NCBI GenBank assembly: GCA_050949745.1
Contig: JBMNGF010000010.1
Location: forward strand, 165,320 to 229,319
Reading direction: 5' to 3'
Source of the DNA: Syntrophaceticus sp050949745
GTDB lineage: Bacteria > Bacillota > DSM-12270 > Thermacetogeniales > Thermacetogeniaceae
Length of the DNA: 64,000 bases
Shown here piece by piece: positions 1-9,285 of the stretch (position 1 is its first letter; each line of letters starts with the position of its first letter). The position numbers and the translations under genes are program-made. The notes beneath the pieces are model-generated. The model saw nothing but the letters and a program-made list of their open reading frames with translations. It ran no database searches and was not told where the DNA came from.

Positions 1-1425
1 CGAGAGCTGATTTCTTTCACCACCTGATGAGCGATCTGCTCCTCCCTGGTGGTCAGGGAAAGATTTTGTATAAACGACTGCGCCTCCGAAATCGTATAGC
101 CTGTTACCTCAGCGATGTTCTTGCCGCCGACTGTTACCGCCAGGCTCTCCGGCCGCAGTCTTGCTCCTTCACAGCCGGGGCAGGGACGGGAAGCCATAAA
201 ACGCCGCTCAATATATTCCCGCACATCTTCAGAATCCGTTTCCCTATAACGGCGCATCAAATGGTTGACTAGTCCCTCAAATTTACCGTGCCAGTTCCTT
301 GTCTGTCCAAAATGGTCTTCATAATGAAAACGAATTTCCTCATCTGTTCCGTAGAGAAGTACATCCTGCACTTGTGGTGGCAGATCCTTGTAAGGTCTGT
401 CCCAACTGCACTTATAATGATCCAAGAGCGATTTCACTACCTGCGGATAATAGTTCTGGGTAGATTGGGTCCAGGGCAATAAGGCACCCGCCCGGACAGC
501 TCTATCCCTGTCGACCACCAGTTCAGGATCTACCTCCATCCTGTAGCCGAGTCCTGAACATTCACTGCAGGCCCCGTAAGGGTTGTTGAAGGAAAAGAGA
601 CGAGGAGTAATCTCCGCCAAACTGATCCCACACTCCGGGCAGGCGAAGTTCTGGCTGAACACTACATCCTCACCATCAACAGGAACAGCTACAGCGATCC
701 CCTCACCGAGTCCCAGAGCAGTCTCCAGAGAATCGGCCAGGCGGTTCTCCAATCCCGGCCGTACAACCAGGCGATCGACCACTACATCTATATCATGCTT
801 TTTATATCTCTCCAAGGTGATGTCTTCATCAAGCTCCCGGATCTCGCCATTGACACGTACCCGTACAAAGCCCTTTTTCTGCAGGTCCTTAAGGATCCGC
901 TGATGTTCACCCTTTTTCCCGCGCACAATCGGCGCCATTAGCTGAATCTTAGTCCCCTCAGGGTGATCCATGATCTGGTCAACCATCTGGGAAACCGTCT
1001 GCTGCTGAACCGACCTGCCACACTGAGGACAGTGGGGCTTACCGATGCGAGCGAACAAAAGCCGCAGATAGTCAAAGATCTCTGTTACCGTCCCCACAGT
1101 AGATCTGGGATTGCGGCTTCCTGCCTTCTGATCGATAGAAATAGCGGGAGAAAGCCCTTCAATATAGTCCACATCTGGCTTGTCAGCAATCCCCAAAGAA
1201 CTGCCGGGCATAAGCGGAAAGGGACTCCACATAGCGGCGCTGCCCCTCTGCATAAATTGTATCAAAAGCTAATGAAGACTTTCCTGACCCGGAAAGTCCG
1301 GTAATCACCACTAATTTATTGCGGGGTATCTCCACATCGATATTTTTCAGGTTGTGGACCCGCGCCCCCCGGATGACAATTTTATCCCTCTCCGGGAGGT
1401 CGATTTCTTTTTCTCTTGCACACAT
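1..1425 (-). pseudogene. uvrA: uvrA, excinuclease ABC subunit A, 5' part with one frameshift, cut by window edge
   Basis: UvrA is the damage-recognition ATPase of nucleotide excision repair and loads UvrB. The start region carries the first Walker A (GLSGSGKSSLAFDTIYAEGQ) and SLSAYARQF. After that motif the frame hits a stop (FFGDC*), while the family continuation DKPDVDYIEGLSP... runs open in the next frame from about 1190 to position 1, with the zinc motif CPQCG and the later FNNPYGACSECSGLGY. One extra T (run of A at 1195-1197 on the plus strand) explains the shift. The gene continues beyond the left edge. It lies 75 bp downstream of uvrB, the usual uvrBA order. It could be a true null allele or a sequencing error; neighbouring uvrB shows the same kind of lesion three times. 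Confidence 0.9.
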
Positions 1426-1500
1426 GATTTCTTTTGATGCCTCCCTGTCACATCCATTTCTGCATCTATCTCAAACTCATCTTCTAGCTGTTTTATGGAT

Positions 1501-3510
1501 TTAGCTTTTGCGGCGTGACCGTGCAGACAGTTCTTTGCGCAGTTCAATGATCAAATCACGCACCCCCGCCGCTTTCTCAAAGGCTAGTTCTCTGGCAGAC
1601 TGACGCATCTCCTGATCCAACCGGGAAATAAGCTTTTCCAATTCCTTATTGCTCATGCTGTCCAGGGGTTTCCCAGCCCTGTAGGCTCCCCTCTCCTCGG
1701 CAACCTCAGCTGGGAGAGTTATTTCGATCACATCCCTGACAGCCTTCTGAACAGTGCGCGGCACAATGCCATGCTGTTCATTGTAATCCATTTGAATCTG
1801 GCGCCTTCTATTTGTCTCACCGATAGACCGCTTCATAGAGTCAGTGATTCTATCCGCATACATGATCACTTTGCCCTCTGCATTTCTGGCAGCTCGCCCT
1901 GTAGTCTGAATCAAAGAGCGTTCAGAGCGCAGAAACCCTTCTTTATCCGCATCCAATATAGCCACAAGTGCTACCTCAGGGAGATCAAGCCCCTCCCGTA
2001 GGAGGTTGATACCCACCAGCACATCAAATAGCCCCCAGGCGCAGATCCCGCAGGATTTCCATCCGCTCAAGAGTTTTTATTTCTGAATGCATGTAACGCA
2101 CACGGATTCCTAATTCACGCAGGTAATCGGTCAGATCCTCAGCCATCTTTTTCGTCAGAGTAGTCACCAACACCCGCTGCTGTTTGTCTACCCTGACTCT
2201 GATCTGTTCCACCAGATCATCTACCTGTCCTTTGGCAGGACGCACCTCTACCTCTGGATCTATCAACCCGGTAGGCCGCACGATCTGCTCTACTACCTGG
2301 TGACTGTGATCTATCTCAAATGCTCCCTGGAGTAGCCGATACAAATATAGCCTGTGGCACCCTGGCCAGGAACTCATCAAAGCGCAGCGGCCTGTTATCC
2401 AGGGCTGAGGGAAGTCTGAACCCGTAGTCCACCAGGGTACTCTTTCTGCTGAAGTCACCGGCATACATCCCATTGACCTGAGGCACTGTGATATGTGACT
2501 CATCGATCACTACCATAAAATCTTCCGGGAAGAAGTCGAGCAAACAGTAAGGAGGATCTCCTGGCTTACGCCCGGTTAAATGACGGGAATAATTCTCAAT
2601 CCCCTTACAGATACCCACCTCCCGCATCATCTCAAGATCATAACGAGTGCGCTGCTCCAGACGCTGGGCCTCCAAGAGTTTATCCTCTCTGCGCAGTTCA
2701 GCTAAGCGTTCATCCAACTCCTTTTCGATCCCCTGGATCGCTCTTTCCATTTGCTCAGGAGCGGTTACATAGTGAGAAGCAGGAAAAACCACCGCATGTA
2801 GGCGCCGGGCCAGAACCTCACCTGTAAGGGTATCTATCTCTAAAATGCGATCGATTTCATCACCGAAAAACTCCACCCTCAGGGCTTTTTCAGTGAAAGA
2901 AGCGGGAAAGATCTCCAGCACATCCCCCCGCACCCGGAAAGCATCCCCGCGTAAACTCATAATCATTGCGCTGGTAATGGATGTCCACCAGGCGTGCGAT
3001 TACCTGATCACGGTCGATGTTCATCCCCTGGCGCAGAGAAACCATCATCTCACGGTAATAGACCGGAGACCCTAAACCGTAGATACAGGACACACTAGCT
3101 ACAATGATCACATCATCCCGCTCAAAAATGCTGGCAGTAGCTGAATGCCGCAGCTTATCTAATTCCTCATTTAATGAAGAGTCCTTTTCAATATAGGTAT
3201 CGGTCTGGGGCACATAAGCCTCAGGCTGGTAGTAGTCATAGTAGCTGACGAAATATTCCACTGCATGATCAGGAAAAAACTCCCGAAACTCCCCGCAGAG
3301 CTGTGCAGCCAAGGTCTTATTAGGAGCAATAACCAGTGTAGGCTTCTGTACCTCCTGGATAACTCCAGCAATTGTAAAGGTTTTTCCTGAACCAGTTACC
3401 CCTAGCAGAGTCTGAAAAGGCATACCAGAAGTAATACCTGTGCTCAAAGAAGATATGGCCTTTGGCTGATCTCCAGTAGGGGAAAATAGAGACTTTAAGG
3501 TAAATTTCAT
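1501..3510 (-). pseudogene. uvrB: uvrB, excinuclease ABC subunit B, three frameshifts
   Basis: UvrB is the helicase-like damage-verification subunit that partners UvrA and UvrC. All parts are present in order across three frames: N-terminal GVTGSGKT Walker A, YFVSYYDYYQPEAYVPQTDT, the DESH box (VVIDESH), QAIFVSATPG, motif VI region (IQTTGRAARN) and the C-terminal UVR motif (ELAFEKAAGVRDLI). The frame changes near 2937-2950 (TRG|FRVRGD), near 2325 (ATPG|FEIDHS) and near 2032-2036 (LRLG|FDVLVG); each is explained by one extra base, two of them in G runs. If these parts were joined the protein would be about 667 residues, normal for the family. Either an inactivated gene or local consensus errors. 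Confidence 0.92.
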
Positions 3511-3654
3511 CTATAACACCCGCTTTTAGCAAAAATAGCTGATAAATTAGAAGATAACCAGACTTTTCATACTGTCAAGCGTAAAATATTCATATTATCT
3601 ACCTATACAACGCATTATACCATAAATGATGGTTAGTCGTTGGTCAATAGCCTT

Positions 3655-3823
3655 TAGCCATTATTTGTTGGTGGTTGGAAAAAAGAATCTTCGGTCAGGA
3701 CATGGGTAATATAAATTGTCCATCTCCTGAAAAACGGGATACTGATTCAAAGCAAGTTTTTGGGACACTTCAGACTTCAGACATCTTTTACGGCTTCTTG
3801 TGAAACGGGTGTAACACGGGGAC
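3655..3823. repeat. interspersed repeat copy 1, left half, interrupted by the IS1182 element
   Basis: This AT/GC-mixed stretch resembles the other intergenic copies at 7831-8023, 10910-11050 and 12655-12855: an 'aaattgtc...cctgaaaa' block, 'gggacacttcagacttc' and a terminal 'gtgacacggggac' block. The right half (gggggtcttgtcac) lies beyond the IS at 5474. The rest of 3511-3654 holds no gene I can support. Confidence 0.6.
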
Positions 3824-5473
3824 GTCAGACTGTGTGACAAACATGCAGGTTTTTCTAAATATTAGTATCCACCAACGCTAAATCAGGTGTTGATAGCTAA
3901 AATTTAAGAGATTACTACCTGTTTTTAAGAGACGAAAAGAAGACTCACGCTTATGCGGGGGTCAATAATTTTATCATTTTTTCAACTCCCAGAATATTTA
4001 TCACCCTTCGCAGGTTGTAGGCCAGAAAACTCAAGGCCGATTCTGTTTTTACCGACTCTAACCCCTTGGTCAGAAAATGGCTGTAACCCCATATCCTTTT
4101 GATGGTGCCAAAGGGGTGTTCTGCTAGCCTCTGCCTCTGGGCGTATAGTTCTTTGTTTTCCTGTGTTCGTTTGTCTATTTCATCAAGAAGTTCCTGACAA
4201 AGATTTCGTGAAATGGTTCTGCCCTTTTTGGAACTGGTACACTGGTCTTTAAACTTACATTGCTTGCAGGCTCTGAAGTTCTTGTAGTCTTGATATTCAA
4301 CACCTTTTACTTTTCTAATACGACCGGGGTAAAGTGTCTGCCCGGCAGGGCATATGTAAATGTTTTGTTCTTGGTCATATTGGAAACGATCTTGATGAAA
4401 ATCAGGATTCGCCACACCACCAGTATTTTTTGGCTTGGCTACATAGGTTTCAATTTTGTTTTTTTCGCATTTTTTGAGGTCTAAGGTGGAGTAATAGCCT
4501 TTATCGGCCAAGGCTTTTATTTCTTCAACACCCAATGTTTCTTTGGCTTTTTTAGCCATCTCGTAAAGATTCCCTTGGTCTGCTGCGTTGTTAATTACGT
4601 CGTAGTCTACGAGCAGTTTGTTTTTTTGGTCTATTGCTGTTTGTACATTGTAGCAGACATCTGCCCCGTTGTTATTAACCTTCATCAAGCGGGCATCGGG
4701 GTCTGTGGTGGAGATTTCATCGATCTTTTTTTCTTTCATTTCTTTTTGCATGGCCTGGTATTTGGCTTTGCGTTTTTTTAGTTCTTCAATACGCTTTTTG
4801 ATTTCTTCTGCATTGGGGATATGGATGTCCGCTTCTTCCTGATCGTTGCTGTCCAGCTCTTTTAGATAGTTTGATATTTTCTCGTTCAGGTATTTCAGGT
4901 GGCGTTTTATTTTTTTATCATTGTAGTTGTTGCGTTTGGAGTTGCATGCTCTGAACTTGGAGCCGTCTACTGCTATTACTTCACATCCGAACAGATCCCA
5001 TTCTTTGCACAGCAGGTTGAATTGTTTGAAAACGTTTTTGATGGCTTTTTTGTTGTCTTTGCGGAAATCGGCAATTGTTTTGAAGTCCGGTTTCAGTTTT
5101 TTAAGGAGCCACATCAGCTCAACGTTTCTTCCTGCTTCAGCTTCTAATTTTCTCGATGAGCGGATGCGGTTCAAGTACCCGTAAAGATAAAGTTTTAAGA
5201 GGTCCCGGGGATCATATGCTGGTCTCCCCACATCATTGGGAGTTGTTCTTTTGAAGCCCAGTTCTTTCATGTCAAGGGAATCTACAAAAGCCTCTATTAC
5301 CCGAACCGGATTGTCCGGGGTGATATAGTCATCTACTGCCTCTGGAAACAGGGTGATTTGGTTGCGGTTTTCTCCTTTTATGTACGGCATTTTCTCCACC
5401 TCTCTATCACCCTATATTTCGATCTTTATCCCTTTAATTCCTTTTTCTGTGGGGAGTTTTCACACAGTCTGAC
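3824..5473 (-). mobile_element. IS1182-family insertion sequence, apparently complete
   Basis: A single transposase gene is bracketed by perfect 14-bp inverted repeats, GTCAGACTGTGTGA at 3824-3837 and TCACACAGTCTGAC at 5460-5473. The flanks rejoin to cacggggac/gggggtc, which is exactly the uninterrupted sequence seen in the repeat copy at 10921, so the outer ends are fixed by comparison. No clear target duplication remains. Confidence 0.8.
3951..5390 (-). CDS. IS1182-family transposase
   Basis: DDE transposase of about 479 residues, full length for the family. The N-terminal domain has the typical opening MPYIKGENRNQITLFPEA, followed by the YDPRDLLKLYLYGYLNRIRSSR helix region. The catalytic core includes VIAVDGSKFRACNSKRNNY, LLVDYDVINNAADQGN and ALADKGYYS, and the C-terminal part has a Cys-rich segment (FRACKQCKFKDQCTSSKKG) and AEHPFGTIKRIWGYSHFL with the final acidic/His region. 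Start chosen at ATG 5390, just after aggtggagaaa, rather than the in-frame GTG nine bases upstream. The frame is intact, so the element may still be active. Confidence 0.92.
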   Translation of the reverse strand: MPYIKGENRNQITLFPEAVDDYITPDNPVRVIEAFVDSLDMKELGFKRTTPNDVGRPAYDPRDLLKLYLYGYLNRIRSSRKLEAEAGRNVELMWLLKKLKPDFKTIADFRKDNKKAIKNVFKQFNLLCKEWDLFGCEVIAVDGSKFRACNSKRNNYNDKKIKRHLKYLNEKISNYLKELDSNDQEEADIHIPNAEEIKKRIEELKKRKAKYQAMQKEMKEKKIDEISTTDPDARLMKVNNNGADVCYNVQTAIDQKNKLLVDYDVINNAADQGNLYEMAKKAKETLGVEEIKALADKGYYSTLDLKKCEKNKIETYVAKPKNTGGVANPDFHQDRFQYDQEQNIYICPAGQTLYPGRIRKVKGVEYQDYKNFRACKQCKFKDQCTSSKKGRTISRNLCQELLDEIDKRTQENKELYAQRQRLAEHPFGTIKRIWGYSHFLTKGLESVKTESALSFLAYNLRRVINILGVEKMIKLLTPA

Positions 5474-5540
5474 GGGGGTCTTGTCACGTGGGTGTGACAC
5501 GGGAGGTGACACGGAGACGGAGGTCTTGTCACGTGTAAGA
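5474..5540. repeat. interspersed repeat copy 1, right half
   Basis: Begins gggggtcttgtcac and contains two further imperfect 'gtcacgtg' / 'gtgacacggg' repeats. Together with 3655-3823 it reconstitutes the repeat split by the IS1182 element. Confidence 0.55.
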
Positions 5541-5615
5541 ATATAAGCCCGTCACCGTTAATAGAAGGGCGATCACCCGGTAATAATAAAAAAAAAGAAC
5601 TTCGGAGTGAATGCT

Positions 5616-6344
5616 TTGAATGAAGCTCTTATAGTAGTTGTTCGAGGTGTTATCGGTTTTTTTACACTGCTGATCTTTACACGGCTTTTAGGCAAACAAC
5701 AGATCGGACAACTCAGCTTTTTTGATTATATTCTGGGTATTACCATCGGCTCTATAGCAGCCAACCTGACTACAGATCTCACATCCCGAGCCTGGCCGCA
5801 CTGGGTGGGCCTGGCAGTCTGGTCCATTCTTGTAGTGGCTTTACAGTGGCTCACCTTGAAGTGGAGGTATGCTGGTAAATATATTGATGGAGAGCCAACT
5901 GTTGTGATCATGAACGGCAAAATCATGGAAAATACCATGAAAAAGCTACGCTACCGTACCAGCGAACTCCTGGAGCAGCTGCGCCTGCAAAATGTTTTTG
6001 ACATATCACAGGTAGAATTCGCAGTTCTAGAGGTTAACGGTCAACTATCAGTTCTTAAAAAATCACAATATCAAACAGTTACCACACAGGATCTTGGTAT
6101 TTCTACCAACTATCAAGGAATAGGCACTGAATTGATTTATGACGGAGTTGTTGTGGAACAAAACCTTAGACAGGTTAATCTAGACCGCACCTGGTTGGAT
6201 GATCAGCTGAGAATCCAGGGAATTAACGACCCCTCTGAGGTATTCCTGGCCAACCTGGATACCCAAGGGAAGCTATATATCGATAAATACAAGGATCATC
6301 TCCAGAAGATCACAGATATCGGGGATTATCCCGGACCACATTGA
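5616..6344 (+). CDS. DUF421 (YetF-type) membrane protein
   Basis: About 242 residues: three N-terminal membrane segments (roughly residues 5-25, 35-55, 60-80) and a cytoplasmic DUF421 domain with the family signatures TRLLGKQQIGQLSFFDYILGI, GEPTVVIMNGKI and FDISQVEFAVLE. The function of the family is not established; several members in spore formers are linked to spores or stress. A TTG at 5616 lies eight bases after cggag and is a better start than the GTG at 5607 that overlaps that site. It is followed closely by a DUF4363 gene, a pairing common in Firmicutes. Confidence 0.8.
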   Translation: MNEALIVVVRGVIGFFTLLIFTRLLGKQQIGQLSFFDYILGITIGSIAANLTTDLTSRAWPHWVGLAVWSILVVALQWLTLKWRYAGKYIDGEPTVVIMNGKIMENTMKKLRYRTSELLEQLRLQNVFDISQVEFAVLEVNGQLSVLKKSQYQTVTTQDLGISTNYQGIGTELIYDGVVVEQNLRQVNLDRTWLDDQLRIQGINDPSEVFLANLDTQGKLYIDKYKDHLQKITDIGDYPGPH

Positions 6345-6355
6345 GGTGAATAGCT

Positions 6356-6721
6356 CTGAAAAAACTCATTTACTACCTGCTTCCTGTTGCTGTATTGGCT
6401 CTTTTTGTTGTAATAATGTTATCCGGTTCCTATCTTAAACAGTCACATGGAGAGGATGACGATGTCTCAGGCAAACTAGTGTTGGTGAAGAAAGCTGTGA
6501 AAAAAGCCGATTGGGAAAGTGCCCAAAAGGAGATCGACAACCTGGAAGAAGCCTGGGAGAAGATAGTGCCCAGAGTTCAATTCAGCATGGAAAGGAATGA
6601 AATAAAACATCTTAGTGTAAGCCTAACCAGAGCACGAGCAGCGATAACAGCAAAAGATAAGGCAGGAGCATTAATGGAACTGGAAGAGGCAGACTACCAC
6701 TGGAATAGTTTAGGTGAATAA
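6356..6721 (+). CDS. DUF4363-family membrane-anchored protein
   Basis: About 121 residues with one N-terminal membrane helix (LIYYLLPVAVLALFVVIML) and a soluble helical part containing the tandem pattern KKADWESAQKEIDNLEEAWEK that marks the DUF4363 family. The only ribosome site, gaggtg at 6343-6348, points to a CTG start at 6356 giving LKKLIYYLL, which matches the usual MKKL opening; TTG 6395 would remove half of the membrane helix. Eleven bases separate it from the DUF421 gene, so the two are probably co-transcribed. Role unknown. Confidence 0.72.
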   Translation: MKKLIYYLLPVAVLALFVVIMLSGSYLKQSHGEDDDVSGKLVLVKKAVKKADWESAQKEIDNLEEAWEKIVPRVQFSMERNEIKHLSVSLTRARAAITAKDKAGALMELEEADYHWNSLGE

Positions 6722-6742
6722 TTATTTTGATAAATCCTTATC

Positions 6743-7738
6743 CTACCTCATAATATCTTGAAGAAGCTGAGATATAATGTCATTAATATCGTCTTCTGTG
6801 AAATAGAGACCCTTTTTTCCCTCTTCAAAAGAAGCGTCCAATGCTCCCCCAATTTCCGCCAGGAAAGACTTAAGCTTTTGAACTTTCCTGCCCGCTTGCT
6901 GACAATAAGCCGCTGTTTGTGTACCACCTAAATCCCATACCACATCCTCTGGTAAAGGAGAAAGATCTTTATAATAACAGGTCATATCAACAACCGCCAC
7001 TTGAATCTCCGGAATAAACAGCGCAACACGCTGAATGGGATCAATCCAAGAGAGAAAAACTTCCACTGCATAACTGCAGCTTAATGCCTCAATCAGAATC
7101 TCCTGCATCACTATGGCTCCACTTCCTGTTGCACCCTTGAGCAGATAGCGCTTTCTGCAATGCTTCAATAGATGATGAAGAAATTCCACCTCCCCCTGTA
7201 CAGTCACACTCCCGGCAAAGAAGTGTTTTAGTGCAACTCCCCTCTCCTGTAACTCCTTGATCCATGCAGAAGCTTTGTTTATAACCCCTGCATCTAACTG
7301 GACACCATGACCAGAACAACGTGAGTTATAGATTTTCCTGGCCGAATGTAATAATTGCCCAACCTTTTGATTCCCTAAAGCCATGGAAGCTTCCGATAGA
7401 ACACTCTCCCCGGGCAGTTCTACAGTTTTTACCTCAAGGGAGGGAAAGGAATTCAGGTGGGCGCAGGGATGGTCTCGGCTGAGTACACCGAATCCCTTTG
7501 AGGGGATGATCATTCCCTCTAAAACCATCGGATCCTCTGCACGATGAAAATAATTTATATGCATACCCCGATCTTCTAATGCCAATCCCAGCAGTCGAAT
7601 GATCAAACTCTGTCCATAAACTGTATTCCCTTGAAAAAGGTATAACCTCTTAAGTTCCTTAAAGCGTTCTGGCCAGTATGATAAAAACCCTCTGCCTGTC
7701 AGAGCACTTGCCAAGTAATGTCTGTTTTTCTGTCTCAT
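6743..7738 (-). CDS. PRK06851-family ATPase relative with degenerate P-loops
   Basis: About 331 residues with two repeats, each with a P-loop-like segment followed by a D-P-x-x-L-x-x-x-I-I-P element (YFHRAEDPMVLEGMIIPSKG; SWIDPIQRVALFIPEIQ). This is the layout of the PRK06851 double-ATPase family of Clostridia. Both Walker A motifs have lost the Lys: LFQGNTVYGQSLI near residue 35 and LKGATGSGAIVMQ near residue 210, against GGPGTGKS in normal members. The linker KHFFAGSVTVQGEVEFLHHL matches the family linker (HLFAGAITPKG). ATG 7738 is preceded by taggagca; the upstream in-frame ATG has none. Function of the family is unknown and nucleotide binding is doubtful here. Confidence 0.65.
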   Translation of the reverse strand: MRQKNRHYLASALTGRGFLSYWPERFKELKRLYLFQGNTVYGQSLIIRLLGLALEDRGMHINYFHRAEDPMVLEGMIIPSKGFGVLSRDHPCAHLNSFPSLEVKTVELPGESVLSEASMALGNQKVGQLLHSARKIYNSRCSGHGVQLDAGVINKASAWIKELQERGVALKHFFAGSVTVQGEVEFLHHLLKHCRKRYLLKGATGSGAIVMQEILIEALSCSYAVEVFLSWIDPIQRVALFIPEIQVAVVDMTCYYKDLSPLPEDVVWDLGGTQTAAYCQQAGRKVQKLKSFLAEIGGALDASFEEGKKGLYFTEDDINDIISQLLQDIMR

Positions 7739-7830
7739 CCCATTGCTCCTACCTGCTGAATTGAGCCAGGTAGCACTCACCCCCTGCAGCATTTTTTACA
7801 TATTATTAAACAAGGGGAAAAGGTGTGACA

Positions 7831-8023
7831 GAGTTGGTTGTTGGTGGTTAGTCGTTGGTCGTTAGAAAAAGGATGTTCGATCAAGACATGGATAAATATA
7901 ATTGTCTGTTTCCTGAAAAACGAACTGCTGATTGAAGGAGGTTTCTGGGACACTCAGACTTCTGACCTCTGGCTTCCGATTTCTGTTTTTTTGGTTAGTG
8001 GTTTTAGTGGTTACCAAAGAAGT
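7831..8023. repeat. interspersed repeat copy 2
   Basis: Starts with 'gttggttgttggtggttagtcgttggtcgttag', then 'aattgtctgtttcctgaaaaacg...ctgattgaagg', 'gggacactcagacttctgacctctggcttccgatttctg' and a second ggttagtggtt. The order of blocks equals that of the copies at 3655, 10910 and 12655. It fills the whole gap between two minus-strand genes. Confidence 0.65.
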
Positions 8024-9274
8024 TTATCTGTGTAAATGAAACTTTCTCCTTACGCGCTTGATTATATTTTTAAGGGGGCTTCCCATGGCAAAATCCACAT
8101 TGGGGTAATCTCCGGGTTCAGGAACTGTGATCTCCCCTAGGGCTTCCTCTGGTGTTTTACACACCCTGACCTGACTGCTTTCTCCTGTTTCTTCAGAAAA
8201 TTGCAATATAAAAGAAGGCCCTATCAATTCCAGAGCTTGAGCGAGCTCATAGCGAGAATTTACAGACTGCCCGTTCACACTCCGGATAATATCACCAGAT
8301 TTTATACCGGCAAGATGAGCAGGTGATCCTTTGATAACATCCAGGATCATCACTCCTCCAGATGAGGGAGGAACAAAACGGGGCATCCCTTGCAGTTCCC
8401 TACGACGTCCCAGAAATATCACCAACTCATGGCCAAGAGGGGAAAACAGGGCGGGAATAATGGAGAACTGAGGATAGTGAGAAGCAACAACAGCAAGCCC
8501 TAGTAGAATAATGCTGTACCCAGCCAGGTGAACAGCGGAACGCTTTGTGCATTCCCTGGGCAAGCAGGTAACCGCAAGCTCACCATACCCTAGAGCAGCC
8601 ACAACAGGCAAAATCTGATACATGACTTCCTGAGTGGATGCTGTATCCCAAGGGCGAATCAGCGGCCACCACTCCGGCATTTTCATCAATTCACCAGGCA
8701 CCTGGTCGGCACCTAAAAGGATCATCATCACAGCCAGAGGTATCGGCCAAAACTTCTGTAGATTAAAGGCACCTACTACACGCCCTCCAGGGTTGCGAAC
8801 ATAAACCGGAAGGGGATCCTGGTGCCCGCTCAATAATATCAAGACACTTTCTACCAGGTGCAGAACAGCAACCAGGCCCATTAGACCGGGGATATTTACC
8901 TGAGGGTAGCCAAATATGAGATAAATTAAAGCCAGAACACCACCGGCATATGAAAAACATAACAGTCTAGGGCTGAATAGCATCAGCACCAGAGCGATAA
9001 TCCATAGCCAGGCCACCCCCATCCCATTGATCGTCACCCCGAAAATGATCATTAGAAAACTTCCCAGGAAGCCTCCGATAATCCCGTAAATCAAAGCTAT
9101 AAATGAAGCCCGCAGAGGAGAATCCTTGAGACCATACAAGGCCTCCTTGGTTTTCAACATACGGCGATACTGCAGCCATACCAGAGCTACTACAAGCCAG
9201 AAAAAAGGGGATATCAGCACCTGCAGGATACTAAAGGCAGAATGGGATAGAACATTAGTCCAAGAAAAACCCAT
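8024..9274 (-). CDS. MinJ-like polytopic membrane protein with C-terminal PDZ domain
   Basis: 416 residues. Residues 1-280 contain about eight hydrophobic helices; residues about 300-385 form a PDZ domain (ILDVIKGSPAHLAGIKSGD, IIRSVNGQSVNSRYELAQAL). The topology and the position directly downstream of ctpA, near ftsEX, match B. subtilis MinJ (YvjD), which bridges DivIVA and MinD at the division septum; that role is inferred from synteny, since sequence similarity within the membrane part is weak. Starts at ATG 9274 after gggggttagaag, 11 bases from the ctpA stop, so the two are one transcript. Alternative: a generic PDZ membrane adaptor for the CtpA protease. Confidence 0.7.
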   Translation of the reverse strand: MGFSWTNVLSHSAFSILQVLISPFFWLVVALVWLQYRRMLKTKEALYGLKDSPLRASFIALIYGIIGGFLGSFLMIIFGVTINGMGVAWLWIIALVLMLFSPRLLCFSYAGGVLALIYLIFGYPQVNIPGLMGLVAVLHLVESVLILLSGHQDPLPVYVRNPGGRVVGAFNLQKFWPIPLAVMMILLGADQVPGELMKMPEWWPLIRPWDTASTQEVMYQILPVVAALGYGELAVTCLPRECTKRSAVHLAGYSIILLGLAVVASHYPQFSIIPALFSPLGHELVIFLGRRRELQGMPRFVPPSSGGVMILDVIKGSPAHLAGIKSGDIIRSVNGQSVNSRYELAQALELIGPSFILQFSEETGESSQVRVCKTPEEALGEITVPEPGDYPNVDFAMGSPLKNIIKRVRRKFHLHR

Positions 9275-9285
9275 CTTCTAACCCC

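Noticed and set aside
583..1304. Plus-strand frames of about 110 codons at the left end
   Set aside because: They are antisense to the open uvrA frame, which encodes conserved UvrA motifs throughout.
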